Source: Sebastes aleutianus (Eukaryota > Chordata > Actinopteri > Perciformes > Sebastidae). Taken from it: a stretch of 64,000 nt of DNA. The position numbers and the translations under genes were made by a program. Below, in pieces: positions 1-12,275 of the stretch (the stretch's first letter is position 1; each line of letters begins with the position of its first letter). The notes under the pieces were generated by a model. That model was not told the DNA's origin and did not search any database. It saw nothing but the letters and a program-made list of their open reading frames with translations. Location of the stretch: positions 15,773,944-15,837,943 of the forward strand of contig CAKAKS010000038.1 in NCBI GenBank assembly GCA_916700875.1. Reading direction: 5' to 3'.

Positions 1-950
1 GTTTTTAATAAAGGCATACTTATGTGTACTTTAGCCGTAATTTCAAACTGTTAAAAAAAATCTCTCATATTAGATGATGAGTTTCATTTTCTGACCCAAG
101 ACGACTGTGATTAGTTTAAAGAAATACAAACAAGCCAGAGCGTTCTCTCCCCTATAGCAGAACGATAAAGTGTGGAGCCAGACCTTTCTTTAGCTCTAAC
201 ACAGCTCTGTGGAGATAGATCTGGCTATACAAGTCTACAGTAACAAGCACTGACAGTAATTATTATTGTGCGCTTGATCCTTAATGAACCGTGATCAAAC
301 TTCTTGTTAATTTTATTTGCTGTGAGCTGTGAAAAATGTTTGTCCGTTGACAAACAAATGCACATATTGTTACAGCTACATTTTAAACAGATTATTCTTT
401 ATTTTTTGGAACTCTGTCACAGGTTAATGCCTCATCAATGTTTCAGTGTCCATTAAATCACCGTCAATAGTTGAAGTTATATTTAAGGATACTACAGTGG
501 TTAAAGTTAACTATTGCACAAAAATGCTAATTTTGAAAGCGATAGAAAAGTCAAGAAATAAGATATTTTTAGGTTGTACGAACCTAAAAATCAGGATAAA
601 TTGATTCTTTAGTAAGTAGAGAGATGACAGATGCAAACTGGACTTGGCAGGTCATCCTCTGCTTGAGCGTTATCCAGCTTCTGTATCATAGAGAGCCACT
701 AACAGGGTCTGCCAAAGACTTTGATCCTCTCATAAACATTTAATGACTCTCATCGGTCATATATTCATCACATTAGCTGCCCTCTTACTTCAGAAATGCC
801 AGTCATTAGACTCAAAATGATCTATTTGTGGAGAAATTTAGTCGTGTTGCTTTAACCTTTTTTATATTTACGAGCATGGGCAGTTCTTATGCATGATGTC
901 GTTGTTACACACAGACCAGTTTGAGCTGTGTGTTTGGTTATGCTTCACAG

Positions 951-1133
951 GCTGCAGCTCGACACCACTGCTCGTACCCAGTGCAGCAGCACAGCGCCGG
1001 CTTCCTGGAGGCTGGAGGAGAGGAGAGCTGGCTGAACGGCCTCCAGCACGCTCCCATCAAACTCCGCAGCCTACAAACACTCAACAAGCTGCTGGCACAC
1101 AGACCCTGGCTCATCACGCAGCAACACATCCAG
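951..1133 (+). CDS. sesn2: Sestrin exon with the redox-site cysteine
   Basis: This exon is 183 nt, phase 0 at both ends, with acceptor TTCACAG and donor CAG|GTCAGA. It encodes 61 residues beginning AAARHHCSYPVQQH. The Cys, Tyr and His spaced C-x-Y-x4-H correspond to human SESN2 Cys125, Tyr127 and His132, the alkyl-hydroperoxidase-like site. All three are present, so the site looks intact. The following LNKLLAHRPWLIT stretch is a sestrin signature. No earlier sestrin exon is visible in positions 1-950. Confidence 0.92.
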
Positions 1134-4100
1134 GTCAGACACAACGCTCATTCACTCTCTTGCTCCTTGTCTCAAAAGTTCAAAGTATCTTTATTGTCCT
1201 GTACAAGGAAATTGGTTTGCAGCCAGGATTAATACAAAACACATAAAACCCTAAACACTGATGGACAACAACAGGACATAGATTACAGAGTGGCTCAGCT
1301 CAATAAGTGATTCTAAAGTACAAGTAAACAATCTAATCAATCTGTTCAAATGAGCAATCTGTAGACAACAGTTTAATACTATCTGCTGTTTAACATGTGA
1401 ATTGCAGCAGGAACAAAGGGAACTTTTTATCTCTTGGTCCTCAAAACAGGCGCTTTAAAACGATGACCTGAGGTTAATAGTACAAACACTGACCAAAGAG
1501 GGTGATCTTAGGAAGAGAAGTAGCTTTCCTAAGCACCTGCTTGTTATTCAGGTCTGGGATTGACTCCTCCCTGAAATTTACCTAGCTATTTGAATGAGGC
1601 TACCAAGCCTGTTTTTTTATGTCAAGTGTCCTTACCAAGCAACAATACAGAACATTAAAACTATTTCAACGTCATCATATGGATTTCTGACTGAGACTCA
1701 CTCACTATATGTATAATATATTCAACAGTCTATTATTAAATTCAACATTTGTCATGTTTTTTGAGGCTTTCCTTTGTGTTTTGTGATATTGCATTGCTCT
1801 ATATTGTCAGATGTTCATTGAATTTGGGGGTCGTAACTTAAAGTGGCAGTAGGCAGTATGTTTTTTGGCATCATCATTGGGCAAAAATTCCATGATAACC
1901 TTTCAGCATATTGTAATTCAAGTGTTCAAGTGAGAGATAACTTAGACTTCTGCACCTCCTCATGGCTCTGCTTTCAGGCTTTAAAAAATCTAACACGAGC
2001 TACAAGCCAATGACAGCGCGAGACACGGGTTGAGGGGAAACCTGGGGGAGGAGGGGTCGCCTGTAACAACAGGAACTTACTGTATGTGTTGCATTTGCAA
2101 CATGGAGCAAAATTGTTGTTGTACTTAGAGGAATAAATAGTAAAAAAAGAGTGTGGAAACCGGTGGAAACAGGCTCATGGTATCATGTATTTCTCACGTG
2201 TGTTTCCGTGACAAAATGTAGTTTGGAGACCCCATCGGGGATTCCTCCCGGTGAAAGATCTTGTAGCGTGTGACCCTGTCGCTGGTCAGTCATGTAGTGT
2301 GAAAACCACAACGACTTCAAGACTCCTGATAACAAGACAGCAAGTTGTGTAGTGTGAACAGGACAGCAATCTCTTGACTTTGAAAGTCGTGTAGTGTGAA
2401 CTTGACCTTAGTTCAGTGTGTTAGCATGCTAACAGTTGTGGCACTAAACTCAAAGTGCAGCTGAGGCTGACGTGAATGTCACTAGTTTTGCAGGTATTTG
2501 AACCAAAGTATTGGACAAATAAAAATTTGGGCCGCTTGATGAAAAGTTAAGGATCCCCAAAATCATTACAATTCATCCTGAGGGGAACATGAATGTCTGT
2601 AGAAAACGTCATGACAATCCCTCTGACAATCGTTGAGGTATTTAAGCGACTAACCAACATTGCCACCCAACAAACCCACTTATGTGACACTACTCTCACT
2701 CAACACCTGCCCCTCTGCCCTGCAGGAGCTGGTGTGTCCCGGAGCGGAGCCTCGCTGGTCGTTGGCTGAACTCATCCATGCAGTGATCCTGATGGCACAC
2801 GCTCACTCGCTTTGCTCTTTTGTGTGGGGCTGCGGCTTAAACCCTGAACCCGACCACATCGGAGGTTATACCTTCCAACTTCAATCACCAAGTCACCTTC
2901 CTCGCAGCCCTTGTAGCCCTCATAGCCCCGCTCATGAAGACGGCAGGCAAGCGGTGAGTCAAACACAAATTTTTCACCACAGGTCAAAACTTCACAATGT
3001 CAACAGGATTCCAGCGTTTCACCAGTCACACCGGTTTAGCAAAAGTAGAAGACTCACTTCATATGTTGATTTACTGTTAAAAAACAAAGTGCTAAGTAAA
3101 TTCCTCAAGCCTTGCTCTATTTTTTATCTTCTCCAGTTGGTTGACGGAGCGATGGAGGTGGAGGTGTTGATGCAGAGGATGGTGGAGCTGCAGCAGCAGG
3201 AGGAGGAGTGCACACAGGAGGAGATGGTCACTCGCTTTGAGAGGGAGAGGAGCGAGAGCATACCGACCGGTACAAACACACCTGTTTACCCCATGCGTCA
3301 CTCTCTTGGTTAACATTTGTTTACTCACTCGTTTCCTCTTTGTCGTGTTTGTTTAGCGGTTGTGCGAGCTGCGCCACCTGACCTGGTGCTGCGTCTGGTG
3401 GAGGAGCCAGAGTTCAGATACGAGGACTTTGCCCCCAGAGGAGAGCAGTCGCCATCAACCTTTAGAGCCCAGGTAGTTCAAGTTCAAGTTGGTTATTTTT
3501 TGTTGATTACAACACACATTCCTAAGTTATTTTACAGTATACAGTGCCTGTTGATTGTTAGTGTTTCATAGACGTGTGTTTGTTGATGTTGGTGTCTGAT
3601 GTGTGCAGGACTATTCATGGGAGGACCACGGCTACTCTCTGGTCAACAGACTACTGCCAGACATGGGCCAGCTCCTGGATGAAAAATTTCAGGTACCCTC
3701 ACCTTTAACCTTGTAGAAGTACACTAAAAAACACCAATAAGGTAATTAAAAACAGCATCAGACTGATGGCAGGTGTACCTGCTCCAGGGAGTTTCAGTGA
3801 GTGACACACATCTTAAGTAGCTGAAACCAAGATGTGGAGGAGATGATATGGGCCTACATGCTGGTTTACACACAGTGAAACTACTTGATGTCAGGAAGGG
3901 GTTGGTGACTACATGTGTATTGTAGAACAGTGGTTCCCAACCTGGGATCACAAGATAATTCTCTTTTCTCTAATTTTGTAATGTTTGTGTTTTTCAATGA
4001 GTGAAATACTGGACAGTCTGACACCTCTTCCTAACATACAGTGGGCGAACTCTGGCGAATGGAGCGTGAAAAATTGTCCAGATATACTACGAGCAATGTC

Positions 4101-6303
4101 ACTCTCTAAGACACAGAGAGCATGATATTGATTAACTGTCAGTTACTGTCAGTGTCGATTTTGACCAGTGAAAATAGGTTGGAGGTGCGTGAGACTTGGC
4201 ATAAATAGTCAGGGCGAGCATTTTTTCAAACAAGCGACACGATGCTTTGCCTGTCCGCTTGCGCATGGAGGAGGTTAGGACATCTTCATTGGGAAAAACT
4301 GAAACAATCTGATTTTTGCTCATTCGCATTGCTTCCAGTTAGGAAGAGGTGTTATCATTGCTTTGTATTGAGGGGTCACAAGCAAGAAGAGTTTGGTTAA
4401 GAGTGTCTTAGAAGCAGCAGTAGCATAGTTGTCTACACCCTAAACAGCCCAGTACACAGATCAGCTGTTGACACTGGGGAATAAATATGACCACATTTAG
4501 TGGCATGTCGGGAAAATCACTAAAAAGTTGAAGTACTGGCAACCAGATGATGAAATTACTCCTTTCCATCCTGTTCTGGCTGCAGAATACGGTAGACCGG
4601 GCATCACCAAATGTCGGACCGCTGTCCGCAACAGGACAGAGCGACGGTTCTATCCGGACCTGTGACCAATTTCTGATAAATTAATGAGAATAAAGAGTCT
4701 TCACGGAGCGGTGTTTTTTTCCCCCGGCGGTCGCGGCTATAGGCCGCGGGCACAACTAATCCAGATAATACGGTAATCACTTCACTCCATTAAGACAATC
4801 TAATTGATTGTTTACCGTGCGTAGACGGTTCGCTAGAGAGAACAGCGCAAGAGAGATGACAGCATGAAGCAACTGACCTGCTGCTTCCTGGCTACAAACT
4901 GTTTTCCCTGGTGGTTTAACCAAAGTAGCGCTACCCACTTTGACCGTGTTTGGATCGACTTACAGCTGTGACTCAGCTCTTTCTGCTATGAGCACTAACT
5001 TCATTCAAGCACTACTAGCAGGTTAGTCACAGGCCCAGTTCTCTCTCTAGGAAAGGAAGTTGAAAGAAATGTAAAATAAATGAAGAGAAAATGGGCTACT
5101 CAAAGCTCTGTTTGCACTTTTTTTTCTAAAAGTCACTTTATAGTTATTTTATTCAGAAGATTCTGTCTTGATTTCTTTTATTTGAAATGTAGGCCTTAAG
5201 TTCATTGTGCTAGGACTCATTTTATTATGGTAAAGATTTTCCATACAAGTTCCATGCAAATTCAATGTGTCTATATGTTAAAAGTATCCTACTTTGAAAA
5301 TTGAAAACATTGTTGAAATGATATGGAAATGCATAATGTTGATTCTGTACATTATCCAGCTTATTACACGGCTACTTACTTAAGAAATCAATAATTTGAC
5401 ACAAAACCGGTCCGCCAGAGTCCGACAACAGAACTGCGCCCATAGCAACTGTCTGTTATACATAGCAACGGTCTGCTATAAAGAAATAACAGATCGTAGA
5501 ATGCCGTAATTGACCAATCAGAATCAAGTATTCAACAAAGCCGTGTAATAAATTAATTTATCAGATTGAGATGAGCATATTATAACGAGATTATTTGCAG
5601 GTTGTGAGCAACTTGACGTACAACAGGATGGCCATGCACGAAGATGTTGACACTTACACTCTGAGGAAAGCCCTGTGGAACTACATCCACTGTCTCTACG
5701 GGATACGGTCAGTGTTACACACTGTTTACAAATCATGTCATCAGCACAAAGTTTTTTTTTTGTCTCTGCTGTGTCACTAACTTTTTGATCATTGTACCTG
5801 TGCAGCTATGACGATTACGACTACGGCAGCGTCAACGTGCTGTTGGAGCGCTCTCTGAAGGTGTTTGTTAAAACCATGGCGTGTCACCCCGAGCAGACCA
5901 CGGCGCGCATTTACCACGCGTTCTGGAGACACTTCAGGAACTCCGAAAAGGTACGAGCGAGTTCAAACACGCACCTGACCCGGGCCTCTTCAGCCACTAT
6001 GAATGAATCATTTGACATTTTAACACGTCACCTCTCTTTGGTACCTTTTCAACAAAGACTGAATCATTTGACATTTCAGCGTGTCCTCTCTTTCTTCCTT
6101 CCTTTTTAAAATGTCATCAGAGAAGGAGGCTTTGATTTACAGACGGGATTGAAAGTGTGTCATTTAGTAACCTGAAGGTAATGACATATGCTTTTTTTCT
6201 TCTTTTTTTTTCGCAGGTTCATGCAAACCTAATAGTGATGGAAGCCCGGCTACAAGCAGCTCTTCTTTATACCTTACGAGCCATCACGCAGTATATGAGA
6301 TGA
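951..6303 (+). CDS. sesn2: Sestrin, 3' seven coding exons (partial, 5' end outside window)
   Basis: Stress-induced cytosolic protein that binds leucine and inhibits GATOR2, restraining mTORC1, and has a peroxidase-like N-terminal fold. Exons: 951-1133, 2726-2953, 3137-3269, 3357-3472, 3609-3692, 5601-5707 and 5806-5950, then terminal coding exon 6217-6303 (seven internal plus the terminal one). All have GT-AG borders and compatible phases, giving 360 residues. Recognisable sestrin blocks in order are AAARHHCSY, HRPWLITQQHIQ, WSLAELIHAV, YEDFAPRG, DYSWEDHGYSLVNRL, LWNYIHCLYGIRYDDYDYG, FWRHFRNSEKVH and a terminal LRAITQYM. Human SESN2 has 480 residues, so roughly the first 110-120 are upstream of the window. 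SESN2 is preferred over SESN1 or SESN3 because FGR and AHDC1 follow, as on human 1p35, and because of wording such as QLLDEKFQ and FWRHFR. The family is certain; the paralog is likely. Confidence 0.93.
1170..1530 (-). mobile_element. 3' end of a non-LTR retrotransposon (LINE remnant)
   Basis: Read on the minus strand, the sequence ends with the typical fish LINE tail, an AATTTCCTTGTACAGGACAA stretch followed by AATAAAG. Upstream in that orientation is a broken reading frame resembling the C terminus of a reverse-transcriptase ORF (RFKAPVLRTKR, then FVPAAIHMLN after a frameshift). It lies in the sesn2 intron between 1133 and 2726. The clade is not determined. Confidence 0.55.
1836..2030. repeat. 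Partial copy of the foldback repeat seen at 12276-13084
   Basis: The segment beginning TTAAAGTGGCAGTAGGCAGT and running through CATTGGGCAAAAATTC, ACCTTTCAGCATATTGTAAT and the TCTGCACCTCCTCATGGCTCTG region matches positions about 12276-12430 closely. It covers only the left side of that element. It lies in a sesn2 intron. Confidence 0.65.
3693..5600. repeat. sesn2 intron with two short inverted-repeat elements
   Basis: This 1.9-kb intron has no coding signal. It holds a segment bounded by inverted copies of an ACACCTCTTCCTAAC-like end (about 4018-4356). A second segment, about 5359-5552, has ends TTATTACACGGCT and AGCCGTGTAATAA that are perfect inverted repeats about 190 bp apart. Both look like MITE relics. 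A GC-rich patch at 4700-4750 reads GGCGGTCGCGGCTATAGGCC and looks like another fragment. Confidence 0.5.
5601..5950 (+). CDS. sesn2: Sestrin exons 5601-5707 and 5806-5950: leucine pocket and GATOR2 surface
   Basis: These two exons are separated by a 98-nt intron (phase 2). They encode the C-terminal domain segment that, in human SESN2, forms the leucine latch (Thr374, Thr377, Thr386, Arg390) and the GATOR2-facing YDDYDYG loop. Here the first reads LTYNRMAMHEDVDTYTLRK. Thr374, Thr386 and Arg390 equivalents are kept, but the Thr377 position is Arg (codon AGG). YDDYDYG is complete. The second exon ends FWRHFRNSEK; with the last exon's VH it supplies the equivalents of Trp444, Glu451 and His454. 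Confidence 0.9.
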
Positions 6304-6401
6304 CACACTCGCACACATTTTTTTGCAGATGCTGAGCCAGCTGTGACACACCACAGCCCAACGCACAACACAACACAACACAACACAACATGGATAGACA
6401 A

Positions 6402-6451
<50 letters not shown>

Positions 6452-6880
6452 CAGTGAATGTTCATATATGCATATCTTATGTTTCAGTGTTAATGTTTTG
6501 ATGCTGCTTTGCGATTGGGATATCTGATATTTAAAATGTTACTTATTTTGCACTGAAATGTATCAGGTTTTGTTTCCCCACTTGAGCCTCAAGTGTTGTT
6601 GTGTGAATATCTTGCACATTGTTTTTTTTTTGTCACACACAGACATATCTACATGCTACATGCCAGGTGGAATTAGATCTGGTATAAATAGATTGTCATC
6701 ATGATTCAAGTGTTTATTTGACTGTTCAGGCCAATAATCTGTCACTCGCAGGCGGCCGCCGTTCACCACACCATGACTACTCATGCCTCAGTCCTCTCTG
6801 GCTGCAGCTCGCAGAGGCTGAGATAAAAAAAGACAAAATAACTTGTATTTTTATATACAATAAAAGGTTACTTTGTTATC
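6304..6880 (+). other. sesn2: sesn2 3' UTR with poly(A) signal
   Basis: Non-coding sequence follows the TGA at 6301-6303. It contains a long CA repeat (6406-6449). The only good AATAAA nearby is at 6859-6864, so the transcript probably ends near 6880. The next gene's CpG-rich first exon begins about 0.9 kb further on. Confidence 0.6.
6406..6449. repeat. CA microsatellite
   Basis: About 22 uninterrupted CA units lie in the sesn2 3' UTR, preceded by an imperfect ACAAC pentamer run at about 6366-6391. Confidence 0.97.
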
Positions 6881-7789
6881 AAAATGGAAACAGTGTGTTG
6901 TGTCCGGACATGATGTTCTGGCTAAAAACAATCAAACAAAGCTTCACTTTTTGGGATCTGCTCTTTTAGTTTTGTATTCTGATTTTAATGCTATTATAAG
7001 GGCGTGTGTATACATGTTTGAGATTACATTTTTTTGTGTTTATAATCCAAGAAACTAAAGACAGCTGAAGACAAACCCAGATTAAAGGGTGTGTTGCAGC
7101 TGGTGTTGCATAAACACTCCACACGATGGCGACAAAGACTTTAAAGAAATGTGACATGTCCTCGAAGTTCACTTTGCCAAGTCACTCTTCAAGGTGAGTT
7201 TTAATAGTGTGGCAGCACAGCTGTCATCTTTGTTGAGTTACAGCTGAATATGCAATGATTCTAGTGTTGATCCAAAGTAATATCAGAGGAAAAAGTGACT
7301 TACCAATAAAGCACACTAAAGTGAACTATTTGTTTTTGCATACGCGGATGTCACACTTCTTTCATTAGTCTTCCTGTAGTTCACACCAGGTCGTGCAGTG
7401 TGTTGCACCTCAAACTGTAAGAGTGAAAACACACCCAGACTGCAACGGTTACTGCCGGGTTGTATGAGGGCTACAAGCTGCACTTACTTCCACAATATCT
7501 TAGTTTAATTAGTGTGCTTATAGCAGGAACCTTTATGTCAAAGTAGCTTGGTCTATTCAACCTACTTTATCAATGCTACTGCTGGTTTTAAAATGACTGT
7601 AAGAGCTAATTTCAAGTGGGAAACTCCTTTTTGATAGTTTAAGGCAATGTCTTGACTGTGGGATATGTCCTTATATTTTACAGGAGAATAATTTATTTGT
7701 GGTACATTCTCCATAAATAGGCTAACAAAAGTTGACTGTCCACATTTCTAAAGATTCATAATATTTTTTCTATTGACTATTTATTTTTT

Positions 7790-8034
7790 TCAATTGTCCA
7801 TTACGCGCGCGTTCCTCTGGGTGGACTTCATTACTTCATCGCGCGCCTGAAGGTCCGCTCCCAAAGCCTTCCGGACGAGGCGGCGCGCTCACTTCTCACT
7901 TGCTCGCGCAGTAGAGCTCGCGGCTTTTTACTCTCCTCCGTGCGCCCCGCGAGGCACCGACCGGACACCTCTGTGACACTCACCTTTGGGACACCAACCA
8001 GGATAACCCGGGATAACGACGTGTTTAGTGTCGG
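7790..8034 (+). promoter_or_regulatory. fgr: CpG-rich promoter and first (non-coding) exon of fgr/yrk
   Basis: From about 7800 the composition changes abruptly from AT-rich to CpG-rich, with GCGCGC runs and CGCGCAG, CGCGGC, GCCCCGCG. The stretch ends in a good donor, GTCGG|GTATGT, at 8034/8035. It sits just upstream of the kinase in the same orientation, with no coding frame, so it is read as promoter plus 5' UTR exon 1. The transcription start is not determined; no convincing TATA box is seen. Confidence 0.65.
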
Positions 8035-9637
8035 GTATGTCTGCTGCTCTGTTTATCATATAATGTCTGATACTGATTATTATTATTATAGTGTTGGAAT
8101 TAAAGAATGAGTGGTTTCTTGTTTTTGAAGAACTTTCTATGTAAATTCAATGTAAAAGTTAATGGGATGTGTTTGGATAGGTAGTTTTCTCACATTGCTT
8201 TTCTACCAAATGGATTTTACTTTTCACTTTTTCACAGTTTTGTTCTGTATGATTGGAGGAAGTCGCCTGTAGTTCACATTTCTGTGAAAGAGACTGAGAA
8301 ATAAACCTATAAATAAACCTAGATGAGTATATTTTCAGCCGCCTATAGGGCCCTCTGTACAAGTTTTAAATAAAATAATCAGAAGTGACTGTTTTCAGTG
8401 TTTCTGAAAATTGGGTAACTTTGGAGTGTTTGTTGTTAGATAAAAGGAAGTTTGGATAATTTGCCTGTGAGAAGTTATTAAAGTGGCTACCAGTTACTTC
8501 CACTCTTTGTGCTGGACGGATACCACAGAGGGTGATATTTAGAAATCAAATAGCCAACACTGCATTATTGAAAGACTGGAATTTACCAGAGTTTAGTCAC
8601 AAGTGGTTTGTTGAATGCTCTGACGTAGAAACATGTTGGCTGTTTTAATGATTTTAGCCACTACAATAAAGGCTTTTTAATATATTTCCTTTCTTGTCGC
8701 CACTTGTTTTAGTATTTTAGGGTGGCTGGATTGCCTTCCTTTTTTTCCCATGGTTGAATACACAGAGCAACCAGTTATCTCTCTTTCCAAGCCAACATTG
8801 CAATATTGTAAGAGTGGAATTTACCAGAGAGTTGAGTCACTTTAAAGTGGGATCTCTTCCTGTAAAAAAACTATTTATTATAGGCAAGGATAATCAGTTA
8901 TACGGTTGTAGTAATAGAACATTTATTGTAAAGTTTAAAAAGGTCAAAGGTCAAACGATAACTCAATCACTTTTTTTATTCTGAAAGTAATTTAGGCTGA
9001 AGGTCTTTTCTCTGTTAAATTAGCTCCATAGGCAGAATATTCCTTCAGTAAATGTGTCTGTGATTTATTTGACAGGAAACCACCTTGAGGAAAAGGCAGG
9101 GCTGGAGGTTTCCTTAACATGTCGATCTCTCTGAGGTGTTTATTTCTACATCACGATGGGCGGCAGGGAGGTGGCAAAATCACACCATTGTCCTTTACAT
9201 TAATCTCTTTCACTACTGATTACAAGGCGGCTCGGGTGTCTGTGTGAAGGAGGAGTTGTCGTGGAATTTTGAGGGTCGGATGGGGAGAAAAAACGGGATT
9301 AGACTATCCAAGGCCGGACTTCATCACTTCCTGTTTCTTTACGAGGTCAATTCCTGTCTTTAGCCTCGGGCCAGGCAGGCAGGAAGGAAGGAGGCGTGGA
9401 TGCGTTTTTTAGTTTTTTTGAAAAGTGGACGTCAACATCGTCACACAGCTTTCCCACCAAGCAGCTGTGACAGTTCTTGTCCTAGATGAGCCCATACAGA
9501 CAGATGTTAGACACACCTGGATGGAGGGCGTCAGCTGAGGGGCTTTGCTAGTTGTCAGCTGCTAGTGCAACCTAAGGAAGAAGCTTCTTCTTGTTGCACC
9601 CTTAGAGGCAGGCACTGAACTGCTTAAATTCAGTAAC

Positions 9638-10052
9638 TTAAAGGTGCTATCGATAACATTCAGCCACTAGATGTCGCATTCTTCTTTACTTCACAACAAG
9701 TTGTTGCCAGGCACTTACTGTCAATCTCAGTCATTTATCCATTATATCCACACTAACTGACGACCCAGAGATACCACGTGATACTAAAGACGTTTTACTA
9801 TTGACTCACAAGCCTTGTTAGAAGTGGGACCCAAACGTCCGATATCTTCCACAGAGATAAACAAAACATTAATTTTGGACCCGCCAAAATTTTTTAAAGT
9901 TATTAATCCACAATCATAATTATTTTTTTCAGGGAAAGCCATACATTCGACACCTTTCTAAAAGCTCTGTGGATGTATTATTATTATTATTATTATTATT
10001 ATTTTTTTTTAAATATTCTTCTACATAAAAATGTTATCAATAACACCTTTAA
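9638..10052. mobile_element. TTAA-flanked MITE, family A (full copy)
   Basis: The ends are inverted: TTAAAGGTGCTATCGATAAC on the left and GTTATCAATAACACCTTTAA on the right. The length is about 415 bp, with an internal TTATTA run. Other copies are at 49964-50874 and 58082-59234, each interrupted by another element. TTAA at both ends suggests a piggyBac-type target, an inference only. Confidence 0.75.
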
Positions 10053-10639
10053 TTCATGTATGCCTTCTAACAAGCCACCTCTGTATCTGGAGGATATGAT
10101 GACTTCATGTGGAAACAGGAAGTCCCGATGACCGAGACACCTTACTTTTCCATAGGCCCGTCCAGTTTGTGCGTATGTGCTCTATGAGTGCGTGTTATGC
10201 GTGTTAGGGTTCGGTGACAGCTTGCTTCCCATTGTCCTATCATTCCTGCTCCACTCAGCCTCTGCATCCTGTGGGGCTTCCTGCTAGTGAGGGAGAGAGA
10301 AAAAAGAAAGGTATATAAGAAAAGAGATGGAGAAACAAGAAATGAGGAGAAAGTCTGGAGAGAACTGGTGTAAAAGTACAGAAAACTCAACAGATCTGAA
10401 CAATTGTGTGTGTTTCTCTGTGTTCCCGCAGTGAATTCCCCGCTGGGAGCAGCTTATCTGCAGTCCACTGTGCAGGAAAGGGTGTGTCATTTGGATTTGG
10501 ATGCTTGCGAGTGTGACGATGGAGGGTGATGTTATTGTGATTTTGTAAGAGTGCACTGAATGCGTGCTAATGCCTTGTAGGGCAGAATGTATTTGCTTCC
10601 TTATATTGTTATACAAATATACTGCAATATACTGTTCTG

Positions 10640-11410
10640 CAATTGTTGAAAGTAACTAAGTATATTTACTCAAGGACTGTACTGTAGTCCAGTTTTGAGG
10701 TACTTATACTTTACTACTTGAATATTTACATTTTATGCTACTTTATCATTTTACTGTACTAAATTTCAGAGGGAGATATTGTACTTTTTACTCCACTAGT
10801 TTAGGGCTGCAACTATTGATTGTTTTCTTGATTAATCGATTAGTTGTTTGGTCTATAAAGTGTCAGAAAATAGTGAAAAATGTTGATCAGTTTCCCAAAG
10901 CCCAAGATGACTTCCTCAAATGTTTTGTTTTGTCCACAACTCAAAGATATTCAGTTTACAGTCATAGAGGAGTAAAGAAACCAGAAAATATTCACATTTA
11001 AGAAGCTGGAATCAGAGACACTTTTTGCTTGAAAGAATTACCCAACCTGATTATTTCATTGTCAAAATAGCTGGGGATTAACTGAATAGTTGGCAACTAA
11101 TCGCTTAATCGTTGCAACTCACTAGTTTTTCTTCCACAAAGGTATTTGTTGCTTTTCAGATTAATATTTTACATACAAACACGATGCATCGTTCTAGATT
11201 AAAGCTCCACCTGGTACCAATAATGTAATAATGTAAAACTGAAAGGGGACATTTTTAGATACTAAGTACTTTTACTTTGGGTACTTTCAGTACACTTTGC
11301 TGATAATACTGCTATACTTTTACTTAAGTACACGTTTGAATGCAGAATGCAGCACTGACATGGAGAGCAGTATTGCTACTTTTACTTAAGTAATTGATGA
11401 GAATACTCTT
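10640..11410. mobile_element. Tandem 'TACTTTTACTTAAGTA'-rich repeat with an inserted hAT-type MITE (10803-11120)
   Basis: The outer repeat (about 10646-10802 and 11129-11410) has the GTACTTTTACTTAAGTA-rich wording common in fish introns; relatives are at 23190-24235 and 56826-57305. Inside it, 10803-11120 begins AGGGCTGCAACTATTGATTG and ends AATCGTTGCAACTC. It is flanked on both sides by the perfect 8-bp direct repeat ACTAGTTT (10795-10802 and 11121-11128), a hAT-type target-site duplication. Confidence 0.82.
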
Positions 11411-12275
11411 TTTCATTACTGCTGTCCTGTGGTTTAGAGATATCAATCTCCAATATTTCTGCCTCCAACCCAATACAATGGAGGTACATTTCATTTAATT
11501 TGTCGCGCTCATAGTGTTAAAAAGACACCCTTAAAAATTGAGCAGTGACAACCCTTTCCTGGAACGTTTTGCCTTTACTCTGAAAAAAAAATCCACTGAT
11601 CTTACCAAAGAAAGTTTTCTCAGGGTCAACTTCTTTGGTATTTCAAGTGAAGTCTGTGAGTTACGAAATTCAATTCACCTCCATTGTAGGCGTTGGCCGA
11701 TATTTCAAAACCTGGGTAAAAATAATTTAACTATTTGCATGTCTTCATACCATTAGGTAAAGGTAAGATTATTATTTTTTTGTAACAACCATTGAAAAAC
11801 TGTCAATGACATGAACACTGATGCTTCTTATCTAACGATGAAGTATTAGTGCGTGCTGTAAAAGGACCTGTTGTGGCAGACAGACTCATCACAAACCAAC
11901 ACCACACCAGAGGAAGCTGCTTCTGTGTTCTAATTATTTCTTCTCGTCAGTTGCTATAAAAAATCTGCTATGACAGTAAGCAACCAGTCAAGTGAAGTGA
12001 AGCTTTTTATCAGCTAAAACGGAAGACACACAAGTATCTCTGTGGAATCTGAATGATTGATAAGAGTTTTTTTTTGCAGTATACTTGTGGCAAGAGGCAA
12101 GAAACTAATGAAAGTTGCATCATGGAGAAATAATGAATGTGCCATCTCATTGTTACACTGGCAAAAAGCTAAACATTTTTATATAAGGTGAAAGGCAGTG
12201 TGTACACGACTGAAGAGACTTTTTAATGCAACATTGTAGTTTTATTTTTGTATGTACACTACAGCTTTCATTACC

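Noticed and set aside
893..1246. 117-codon + frame and a minus-strand frame over the first sestrin exon
   Set aside because: They are other-frame shadows of the exon 951-1133; only one frame gives sestrin sequence and splices correctly.
10431..10490. Possible small exon after CCCGCAG in fgr/yrk intron 1
   Set aside because: The acceptor is reasonable but no clear donor follows, and the sequence has no other support.
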